A stretch of DNA of 6,083 bases from Competibacteraceae bacterium UBA2792. Its GTDB lineage: Bacteria > Pseudomonadota > Gammaproteobacteria > Competibacterales > Competibacteraceae. Of this stretch, positions 1 to 6,083 are shown piece by piece. Position 1 is the first letter of the stretch. Each line of letters begins with the position of its first letter. The DNA is taken from contig DEHU01000264.1 of NCBI GenBank assembly GCA_002352125.1, positions 6,615 to 12,697 of the forward strand, written 5' to 3'. The notes below the pieces were generated by a model that was not told the origin of the DNA, made no database searches, and was given only the letters and a program-made list of their open reading frames with translations. Made by a program: the position numbers and the translations under genes.

Positions 1-272
1 GGCCCGTCGCACCAGACCGTCGCACCACCCTGCAACAGATGCCGCCCCACCAGATCGGCAGCGGATAAATCGTCGTGACAGGCGACGGTATGCAGCGGCA
101 GCTCCAGCCGGGCCGCCATGTGGGCGACGAAGCGGGTCTTGCCGCAGCCGGTGGGGCCCTTGATCAGCAGCGGCAAGCGGTTGCGCCAAGCCGCTTCGAA
201 CACCGCGCATTCGTCGCCGAAAGGTTCGTAGTACGGTTTTTCCTGCGGTGGCGGCTGGATATGGGGTTTCAT
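1..272 (-). CDS. norQ: NorQ, AAA+ ATPase for NO reductase maturation (partial, C-terminus off the left edge)
   Basis: MoxR/CbbQ/NirQ-type AAA+ ATPase. In cNOR operons this protein, with NorD, is thought to act in the cytoplasm to help assemble or activate NorBC, possibly by inserting the non-haem iron; that role is family knowledge. Only the first 90 residues are in the window, of roughly 260-270 usual for the family. A short N-terminus with PYYEPFGDE leads into a Walker A motif GPTGCGKT (residues 39-46), then [13 protein letters not shown], the stretch typical of NorQ/CbbQ after the first sheet. The ATG at 270-272 has a strong ribosome site (GGGAGGG) seven bases upstream. It is the third gene after norC and norB, 49 nt behind norB. 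The Walker B, sensor and arginine-finger parts cannot be checked. NirQ or CbbQ are the alternatives by sequence, but the position behind norB favours NorQ. Confidence 0.9.
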   Translation of the reverse strand, partial: MKPHIQPPPQEKPYYEPFGDECAVFEAAWRNRLPLLIKGPTGCGKTRFVAHMAARLELPLHTVACHDDLSAADLVGRHLLQGGATVWCDG

Positions 273-279
273 GGCGATT

Positions 280-301
280 CCCTCCCTTTTGCGAGAGAGG
301 G
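280..301 (-). promoter_or_regulatory. Hairpin sequestering the norQ ribosome-binding site
   Basis: In the norB-norQ spacer the minus-strand transcript reads CCCUCUC, an 8-nt loop UCGCAAAA, then GGGAGGG. This gives a 7-bp stem with one G-U pair. The 3' arm is the norQ Shine-Dalgarno itself, seven bases before the ATG. Base pairing is seen directly. An effect on translation, or on the 3' stability of norCB mRNA, is inferred. No U-run follows, so it is not a normal intrinsic terminator. Confidence 0.5.
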
Positions 302-321
302 ATTGGCGTGAAAGTAATCGC

Positions 322-2191
<1,870 letters not shown>

Positions 2192-2223
2192 GAGGACCTC
2201 TTCTCGACGATGATACGAACCAC

Positions 2224-2243
2224 CCTGATTGAGTCCGATCAGG
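2224..2243 (-). promoter_or_regulatory. Small inverted repeat in the norC leader
   Basis: CCTGAT, an 8-nt spacer, then ATCAGG form perfect 6-bp arms about 35-50 nt ahead of the norC ATG. The inner part, TTGAG-N4-ATCAG (2229-2242), also resembles a degenerate FNR-type box. It could be a second weak operator or a 5' UTR hairpin. The repeat is seen directly; either role is inferred. Confidence 0.3.
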
Positions 2244-2257
2244 CGGGAGCAGCGCCC

Positions 2258-2271
2258 ATGTTCCGAAAATA
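2258..2271 (-). promoter_or_regulatory. Candidate -10 region(s) for norC
   Basis: If the dyad centred at 2292.5 acts as a class II activator site (centre near -41.5), norC transcription would start near 2251. GAACAT (2258-2263) would then be a weak -10. A better-looking TATTTT lies at 2266-2271, but it would put the operator at about -33.5. The leader would be roughly 60-70 nt. Assignment between the two is uncertain. Confidence 0.3.
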
Positions 2272-2281
2272 ACGGCTTTTG

Positions 2282-2303
2282 TTCCTTGATAGAGGTCAAG
2301 GAA
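2282..2303. promoter_or_regulatory. FNR/DNR/NNR-like operator in the divergent norC-hemerythrin promoter region
   Basis: A perfect dyad with 8-bp arms, TTCCTTGA-N6-TCAAGGAA, contains TTGAT-AGAG-GTCAA (2286-2299). This closely matches the TTGAT-N4-ATCAA/GTCAA boxes bound by Crp/FNR-family regulators of denitrification (FNR, ANR, DNR, NNR). Its centre is about 101 bp from the norC start and 74 bp from the hemerythrin start. On the plus side a -10-like CACAAT (2323-2328) fits a class II promoter exactly, with the start near 2334. One site could therefore serve both directions. The cognate regulator is not encoded here. Confidence 0.75.
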
Positions 2304-2322
2304 TCCTTAACCTTGCACCGAG

Positions 2323-2328
2323 CACAAT
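2323..2328 (+). promoter_or_regulatory. Candidate -10 element for the hemerythrin operon
   Basis: CACAAT matches TATAAT at four of six positions and lies where a class II FNR-type promoter needs it: the operator centre at 2292.5 is about 41.5 bp before a predicted start near 2334. No good -35 is visible, as expected for an activator-dependent promoter. The leader would be about 33 nt. Confidence 0.4.
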
Positions 2329-2366
2329 CATCGCTGATTTTATGGCGGACCCGAGGGCCGAACTTT

Positions 2367-2819
2367 ATGGATACGATCACCGAATTTCTTGCCGACGAAC
2401 ATCGTTGTTGCGACGAAAGCTTCGCCGCCACCGAGGAGGTGGCCCAAACGGGCGATCTCGCTCGTTGTCGCGCGAGTTTCCAGCAGTTTCGGGCAGCGAT
2501 GGAGCATCACTTCCAAAAGGAAGAAGCGATGCTGTTTCCCGCCTTCGAACAGGCGACCGGCAACGCGATGGGTCCGACGCGGGTGATGCGGCTGGAGCAC
2601 CAGCAAATGCGGGAAACGCTCGCCGGAATGGACGACGCGCTCGCCGGTGGTGATTTGGATGATTTTCTGGGGCAAGCGGAAGGGTTGCTGATCTTGATGC
2701 AGCAGCACAACATCAAGGAGGAGCAGATGCTGTACCCAATGTGTGACCGGTTGCTGAGTGGCGCCGCCGGATCGGTCATCCAAGCCATGCGCGATCTACC
2801 GGCGGCTCAGCCGACATGA
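2367..2819 (+). CDS. Hemerythrin-like (HHE) domain protein, putative NO/O2-responsive di-iron protein
   Basis: A 150-residue soluble four-helix-bundle protein of the hemerythrin HHE family. The full ligand pattern is visible: H12 (in DEHR), H48-x3-E52 (in HHFQKEE), H78 (in RLEHQQMR) and H114-x3-E118 (in QQHNIKEEQMLYP), so a non-haem di-iron site is likely. Relatives bind O2 or NO, or serve in iron-sulfur repair (RIC/YtfE/DnrN). This protein lacks the N-terminal ScdA-type domain of RIC, so it is not called that. The start is placed at the ATG at 2367, where the conserved fold begins, with GAGGG nine bases upstream. The longer open frame from 2229 would cross the operator. It is the first gene of a three-gene operon divergent from norCBQ and its stop overlaps the next start. 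A role in NO binding, protection or sensing is inferred from position. Confidence 0.88.
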   Translation: MDTITEFLADEHRCCDESFAATEEVAQTGDLARCRASFQQFRAAMEHHFQKEEAMLFPAFEQATGNAMGPTRVMRLEHQQMRETLAGMDDALAGGDLDDFLGQAEGLLILMQQHNIKEEQMLYPMCDRLLSGAAGSVIQAMRDLPAAQPT

Positions 2820-3040
2820 ACCCATCCGAAATCGTAGTGGATGGGCGAGGGTTGGAACCGCCGGAGCCGATGGAACGGGTTTTGGCGGCTCTGGATCGAT
2901 TGGAGCCGGGACAGCAGGTGCGATTTCTGATCCACCGCCAACCTTTTCCGCTTTACGACATCCTGCGCCGGTATCGCTATCGTTATGTCGTGGAGACCCG
3001 CGCGGACGGCCATTTCGAAATTCTGATTTCCAGCCCATGA
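2816..3040 (+). CDS. DUF2249 domain protein (TusA/SirA-like fold)
   Basis: A 74-residue protein that is essentially one DUF2249 domain: an early strand, then RGLEPPEPMERVLAALDRL (from residue 11), a central H40-R-Q-P-F-P-L-Y47 stretch and a C-terminal strand DGHFEILIS. The fold is related to TusA/SirA, but there is no cysteine anywhere, so a sulfur carrier role like that of TusA is excluded. DUF2249 genes are often found next to hemerythrin and denitrification genes; their biochemical role is not known to me. The ATG overlaps the hemerythrin stop (ATGA) and has no clear ribosome site of its own, which suggests translational coupling. Its stop overlaps the following start in the same way. Confidence 0.85.
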   Translation: MNPSEIVVDGRGLEPPEPMERVLAALDRLEPGQQVRFLIHRQPFPLYDILRRYRYRYVVETRADGHFEILISSP

Positions 3041-4377
3041 TGCCGGCCGGACTGTCCTTCGAGCAGGCGCCACCTTTCGGCGTGCCCTTGCGGTTTTTTC
3101 TGACCGCGCCCTGGTTTCTGGTGCTGGCGGCAGCGCTATTGTTGTGGCAAGGGCCGGATATTTTTGCAAGCCGCTGGCTGCCGGCCACGTTGGCGTTGAC
3201 CCATCTGCTGACCTTGGGTTTTATGGCCCAAGTCATGCTGGGAGCGTTACTGCAAATGCTGCCGGTGGTGGTAGGCGTGGTCGTGCCTTGGCCGCGCCTG
3301 ACGGCGACGCTGATTCACGTCCCTTTGACGCTGGGTACGCTGGCCTTGTGCATCGCGTTTTTGAGTGGTACCCCCGATTGGTATCGCGGTGCCTTATGGC
3401 TGCTCGGCCCTAGTTTTGGCGTTGCCCTGACGGCTATCCACTTCGCCTTGTGGCGTGCGCCGGTAGCCGGTGGTACGGTGATCGCCTTGCGCTGTGCGTT
3501 GGGGGCTTTGCTGGTCGTGGTTGGGCTAGGTCTGTGCCTCGGCGGTTACGTCGGTTGGGGTCTATGGTTGCCGATCGTGACGACGACCAACCTCCACGCC
3601 GTTTGGGGTCTGGTAGGCTGGACTGCGCTGCTGGTGGCGGGTGTAGCGTATCAAGTGGTGCCGATGTTCCAAATCACGCCGTCCTATCCGCGGTGGCTGA
3701 GTCGCGGATTCGCGCCGCTGATGGTAACGATATTGGTCGCTTGGTCGATATTCGTGTTGGCGGGTTGGGGTGCGGCAGCGGCGCTGACGAGCGCGGTGCT
3801 GGCGATCGGACTTGCCATCTTTGCCGCAACGACGCTGTATTTGCTGGTGCAGCGCCGCCGGAAGATCGGTGATTCGACTTTGGGTTACTGGCGAGCCAGC
3901 ATGATCAGTTTGCTGGCGAGCGCCCTGTTGTGGCTGGCGGTGTCGTGGATTCCCGCGCTGGGATCGACCCAGCCAGCCGAGTTGCTGTTAGGAATTCTGC
4001 CGATCTTCGGTTTCACGGTCGCCGTGATCAACGGCATGTTGTACAAAATCGTGCCGTTTCTGGCCTGGTTTCACTTGCAGGCGCAACTTTTCCAACGAGC
4101 GAAAGTTCCGACCATGAAGCGATTGTTGCCGGATACGGCTATCCGGCGGCAGTTTTGGGCCTATCTGGCGGCGTTGCTGTTGTTGCTGGCCGCTGCCCTC
4201 TATCCTGCCGTTTTTACCTATCCTGCCGCCCTCGCCTTGGGTGTGACTGGCGCATGGCTGGGGACCAATCTGTTGGGTGTTTGGCGGATGTATCGCCGCG
4301 TTGTGCAAGAGGGCTCGGCCGGCTCATCGGCGGTGACCCAATCTGCCGTTGTCCTGGACCGTGCTCGCTCTTCATGA
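3037..4377 (+). CDS. Polytopic membrane protein, NnrS-like / haem-copper oxidase subunit I-like
   Basis: A 446-residue, very hydrophobic protein with about 12 membrane segments spread from residue 20 to 415, a charged loop after about residue 270 (QRRRK), another near 350-372, and a hydrophilic tail. The opening (FGVPLRFFLTAPWF, then THLLTLGFMAQVMLGALLQMLPVV) recalls NnrS and the helix I-II region of haem-copper oxidase subunit I. Membrane histidines that could hold haem or metal are H56 (helix 2), H94, H135, H187 (in TNLHAVWGLVGW) and H346. There is no HH pair of the NorB or CcoN kind, so a complete haem-copper active site is not evident. Two in-frame ATGs (3037 and 3040) begin the gene; the first overlaps the DUF2249 stop as ATGA, and there is no ribosome site of its own. 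The frame is open much further upstream, but that part overlaps the other two genes. Function is unproven; an NO-linked membrane role is inferred from context. Confidence 0.75.
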   Translation: MMPAGLSFEQAPPFGVPLRFFLTAPWFLVLAAALLLWQGPDIFASRWLPATLALTHLLTLGFMAQVMLGALLQMLPVVVGVVVPWPRLTATLIHVPLTLGTLALCIAFLSGTPDWYRGALWLLGPSFGVALTAIHFALWRAPVAGGTVIALRCALGALLVVVGLGLCLGGYVGWGLWLPIVTTTNLHAVWGLVGWTALLVAGVAYQVVPMFQITPSYPRWLSRGFAPLMVTILVAWSIFVLAGWGAAAALTSAVLAIGLAIFAATTLYLLVQRRRKIGDSTLGYWRASMISLLASALLWLAVSWIPALGSTQPAELLLGILPIFGFTVAVINGMLYKIVPFLAWFHLQAQLFQRAKVPTMKRLLPDTAIRRQFWAYLAALLLLLAAALYPAVFTYPAALALGVTGAWLGTNLLGVWRMYRRVVQEGSAGSSAVTQSAVVLDRARSS

Positions 4378-4384
4378 TCCCGGT

Positions 4385-4407
4385 ATGAATCGATCATCTC
4401 GATTAAT
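4385..4407 (+). terminator. Weak hairpin after the hemerythrin operon
   Basis: AATCGA, a 5-nt loop, then TCGATT form a 6-bp stem (4388-4404), with two more A-T pairs outside one mismatch, starting 8 nt after the stop. It is AT-rich and no U-run follows, so termination here would be weak or Rho-dependent at best. Confidence 0.25.
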
Positions 4408-4416
4408 AATGGATCG

Positions 4417-4445
4417 TTGATATTTTGATGCGGTTGTACCAGAAT
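4417..4445 (+). promoter_or_regulatory. Candidate sigma70 promoter for the 169-residue protein gene
   Basis: TTGATA (4417-4422) matches TTGACA at five of six positions. A 17-nt gap separates it from CAGAAT (4440-4445), which matches TATAAT at four of six. The region is locally AT-rich compared with its surroundings. Transcription would start near 4452, giving a leader of about 168 nt that contains the inverted repeat at 4531-4578. Confidence 0.4.
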
Positions 4446-4530
4446 GAATTCAATGTTATTGATTGGCCAACTGCAAATGGCTTGCTCGCTGTCCTCGATG
4501 GGGTGACCGGCGTTTGCGAAGATGGCCGAT

Positions 4531-4578
4531 GGCGGAAAACGCGAGGCTGTCTCGAACGTTCTGGGCGTTTTTTCCGCC
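4531..4578 (+). promoter_or_regulatory. Strong inverted repeat in the 5' leader of the 169-residue protein gene
   Basis: GGCGGAAAACGC (4531-4542) and GCGTTTTTTCCGCC (4565-4578) are complementary over all 12 positions apart from two extra T residues bulged in the second arm. They enclose 22 nt that can form a small inner hairpin (CGAG/CTCG, 4542-4554). The second arm carries a T6 run after GCG, so a shorter stem AAAACGC/GCGTTTT also looks like a terminator or attenuator. It ends 41 nt before the ATG and does not cover the ribosome site (4607-4614). A regulatory role is inferred. Confidence 0.45.
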
Positions 4579-4619
4579 GATCTTGACCGAGAAGCGGATC
4601 GTGGCGAGGAGGGGTGGCG

Positions 4620-5129
4620 ATGACGACTGCAGCGTGCGAAACACTGTTCGGCCAGTACGTAGACTGGTATGAAGCACAAGCCGCCGAGGGGCGCTTGCCG
4701 AAGCGGCTGGTCGGCCTGACGGCGGATGGAGGGCGCTTCGAAATCGACTTGGAGTCGTTAACGCTGGGGCCGTTTCAGAAAGACAAGCTGATCAAGTGCG
4801 CGTTGGAGATCGAGGGGGCAGATCGCTACGTGTACGCTACTCACATCCGGGTCGAAGACGAGGAAATCCATAAAATCGACGAACGGGTGCTGATCGTGTG
4901 CGCAACGGCGGACCGTTACGTCGGCGGCGATTGGGGTATAACGCGAGCAGCGGACGGCACCATCGCGCTCAAGCCGCTTGGAGAGTGGGCGGGGCAGGAT
5001 CCGGGCCAAACACCAGGGACGTGGTTTCTGACCGATATGATCCTGTTGGAACCGGACGAGCGGGCGCGGTATGCGGCAATGTGGGCGACATTGCGGGAAC
5101 AAGGCGCGGTTCGCGATACGCGCGGGTGA
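4620..5129 (+). CDS. Uncharacterised soluble protein, 169 residues
   Basis: I do not recognise the family. The product is hydrophilic and acidic in the middle, with no signal peptide or membrane segment, so it is probably cytoplasmic. The N-terminal part looks helical (TLFGQYVDWYEAQ). It is followed by alternating strands with ADGGRFEIDLESL and LIKCALEIEGADRYVYATHIRVEDEE, then a GDWGITRAADGTIALKPLGEW stretch and a helical C-terminus (PDERARYAAMWATLRE). No cofactor motif or CxxC is visible. The ATG at 4620 is chosen over an in-frame GTG at 4614 because AGGAGGGG (4607-4614) is correctly spaced for the ATG. Coding is supported by the ribosome site, an intact frame and the fit between the stop and the following hairpin. 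It stands alone, after a 242-nt gap behind the NnrS-like gene and convergent with the decarboxylase gene. Confidence 0.75.
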   Translation: MTTAACETLFGQYVDWYEAQAAEGRLPKRLVGLTADGGRFEIDLESLTLGPFQKDKLIKCALEIEGADRYVYATHIRVEDEEIHKIDERVLIVCATADRYVGGDWGITRAADGTIALKPLGEWAGQDPGQTPGTWFLTDMILLEPDERARYAAMWATLREQGAVRDTRG

Positions 5130-5132
5130 AAG

Positions 5133-5172
5133 CCGAAAACGGCGGGCTGCTGCCAGCAACCCGCCGGTTCGG
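5133..5172 (-). terminator. Extended hairpin terminator between convergent genes
   Basis: The core stem is CGGCGGG/CCCGCCG with one mismatch, then TGC/GCA closing a 5-nt loop (5140-5166). An outer stem CCGAA/TTCGG (5133-5137 with 5168-5172) extends it after a small asymmetric gap. It begins 4 nt after the stop of the 169-residue gene, and the decarboxylase stop codon (5175-5177) is just beyond its other end. Read on the minus strand, the core is followed by GTTTTCGG, a short T-run, so it best fits termination of the decarboxylase transcript. It may also stop or protect the plus-strand transcript. Confidence 0.7.
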
Positions 5173-5174
5173 TA

Positions 5175-6083
5175 TCAGCCTTTCGGTAACAGGAAGGCGA
5201 TCAATGCCGCCGCGAAAATAGCACTGGTAATCACGCCGCTGATATTGGCGCCCAACGCGTGCGGCAGGACGATAACGCCCGGTCCCACCGATTTCTGTGC
5301 GACCTTAGCGGTGGTCGGTACGCAGCTTACTCCAGCGATGCCGATGACGGGATTGTACTTTTTGCCCGACCAGTAATACATCACGTAACCGCCGGCAATT
5401 CCGCCAATGCCGGAGATCAGCAACGCCAGAATACCCAGTACCAGCAGCTTTATCACCACTGGGCTCAGGATGGTACCTGCCTCGCACAATACGCCGAGCA
5501 AGAGCCCGAGGAAGAACGTCGCGCCGTACAGCACGGTGTTGGAGAACAGTTCGTAAAAGTTCGGCAAGTCGCTCTCGCGGATGACCACCCCCAGGAATAG
5601 GGACAAGAGCAAAGGCGAAGCCACCGGGAATAGCAGGCTCAGCAATACGCAGGCGATCACGGCGAACACCAGTTTTTCGTTGGGGGTGATCGTCCGAGTC
5701 TTCTCAGGCGGCATTGGCAACGCGCGAAGATGCGCGGGGATCAGCAACTTGATCAGATACGGATAACCGCCGTAAGTGAGTCCCAGATACAAGTAGGCCA
5801 CCACAGTGATTGGCACGAACAGCTTTGGCGCCAATTGCAGCGAAGTGAACAGGACCATCGGGCCGTCTGCGCCACCGATGGTTGCCACGGCGGCAGCTTG
5901 TCCGGGAGTCAATCCCAACGCCACGGCCAGCGGGAACACCACGACCGTGCCCAGTTCCGCGAACAGTGCCACGATCATACTCTGGAACGGCCGTGCCATC
6001 ACGAAACCCACATCCAGCAGCGTGCCGATGCCCATGAACACGAAGCAGGCGATGAGACCATTGCTGAACATGAAGGTGTAGAT
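5175..6083 (-). CDS. oadB: Na+-translocating decarboxylase, beta subunit (OadB/MmdB/GcdB family), partial
   Basis: Integral membrane subunit of a biotin-dependent Na+ pump. It decarboxylates carboxybiotin and exports Na+ across the inner membrane. The visible 302 residues form the C-terminal part; the frame stays open through the right edge, so the first visible Met is internal and roughly 75-130 N-terminal residues are missing. Hallmarks include GGADGPMVLFTS with the aspartate known to be essential for Na+ transport (about visible residue 73), GKKYNPVIGIAGVS, and the C-terminal helix HALGANISGVITSA. About eight membrane segments are visible. Several family-conserved stretches differ from what I recall of the usual form: CVPTTAKVAQ replaces the more common AVPMAARV. 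The alpha and gamma subunits would be expected beyond the right edge and would decide between oxaloacetate and methylmalonyl-CoA or glutaconyl-CoA as substrate. The symbol is therefore provisional. Confidence 0.88.
   Translation of the reverse strand: MYTFMFSNGLIACFVFMGIGTLLDVGFVMARPFQSMIVALFAELGTVVVFPLAVALGLTPGQAAAVATIGGADGPMVLFTSLQLAPKLFVPITVVAYLYLGLTYGGYPYLIKLLIPAHLRALPMPPEKTRTITPNEKLVFAVIACVLLSLLFPVASPLLLSLFLGVVIRESDLPNFYELFSNTVLYGATFFLGLLLGVLCEAGTILSPVVIKLLVLGILALLISGIGGIAGGYVMYYWSGKKYNPVIGIAGVSCVPTTAKVAQKSVGPGVIVLPHALGANISGVITSAIFAAALIAFLLPKG

Noticed and set aside
2229..2366. Longer form of the hemerythrin-like protein
   Set aside because: The extension covers the operator and promoter and has no hemerythrin-like sequence; the ATG at 2367 begins the conserved domain.
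2192..2366. NorR/sigma54-type control of norC
   Set aside because: I find no convincing GG-N10-GC promoter or set of GT-N7-AC enhancer repeats; the FNR/DNR-like dyad is the better explanation.
2192..2431. N-terminal extension of norC to an upstream start
   Set aside because: It would cross the operator and the divergent gene; NorC homologues begin at MSAFF-like sequence, and the ribosome site fits the start at 2191.
2758..3036. Upstream extension of the membrane protein frame
   Set aside because: It overlaps the hemerythrin and DUF2249 genes and is low-complexity G/A/P-rich; the ATGA overlap at 3037 is the natural start.
4614..4619. GTG start two codons upstream for the 169-residue protein
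   Set aside because: The GTG falls at the end of the Shine-Dalgarno itself; spacing is right only for the ATG at 4620.
4463..4672. 69-residue open frame in the 4378-4620 gap
   Set aside because: It begins with TTG without a ribosome site, is R/W-rich, crosses the inverted repeat and runs into the 169-residue gene.
4218..4679. 153-residue minus-strand open frame over the membrane gene end and the gap
   Set aside because: It is antisense to two coding regions, has odd composition and shows no domain.
4758..5159. 133-residue minus-strand open frame opposite the 169-residue gene
   Set aside because: R/P-rich antisense shadow that spans the terminator hairpin, with no recognisable domain.

Overview
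The window looks like chromosomal DNA of a denitrifying or NO-respiring proteobacterium. This is inferred from moderately high GC, ATG starts with AGGAGG-type ribosome sites, a cytochrome c-dependent NO reductase locus and a Na+-translocating decarboxylase subunit. A gamma- or betaproteobacterium is most likely, but no marker fixes the genus. I see no rRNA, tRNA, CRISPR array, insertion sequence or phage gene.

Left part (1-2191, minus strand): the order of transcription is norC, norB, norQ. NorC is the membrane-anchored cytochrome c subunit, NorB the haem b/b3/FeB catalytic subunit, and NorQ an AAA+ MoxR/CbbQ-type ATPase cut by the left edge. All metal ligands expected for a cNOR are present. 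norD would be expected just beyond the edge.

Middle (2192-2366): a divergent promoter region centred on a perfect 22-bp dyad (TTCCTTGA-N6-TCAAGGAA, 2282-2303). It contains an FNR/DNR/NNR-like box, TTGAT-N4-GTCAA. Its position suits control of norCBQ on one side and the plus-strand operon on the other.

Plus-strand operon (2367-4377): three genes joined by ATGA-type stop/start overlaps. They encode a hemerythrin-like non-haem di-iron protein, a 74-residue DUF2249 (TusA/SirA-like) protein, and a 446-residue polytopic membrane protein resembling NnrS or haem-copper oxidase subunit I. The shared operator and tight coupling suggest an NO-response or NO-reductase accessory module. This operon is the most interesting part of the window.

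Right part: a 242-nt leader contains a sigma70-like promoter candidate and a strong inverted repeat. It is followed by an unrecognised 169-residue soluble protein (4620-5129). An extended hairpin (5133-5172) separates this gene from a convergent, edge-truncated gene for the beta subunit of a Na+-pumping decarboxylase (5175-6083, minus). That last gene has no evident functional tie to the NO genes.
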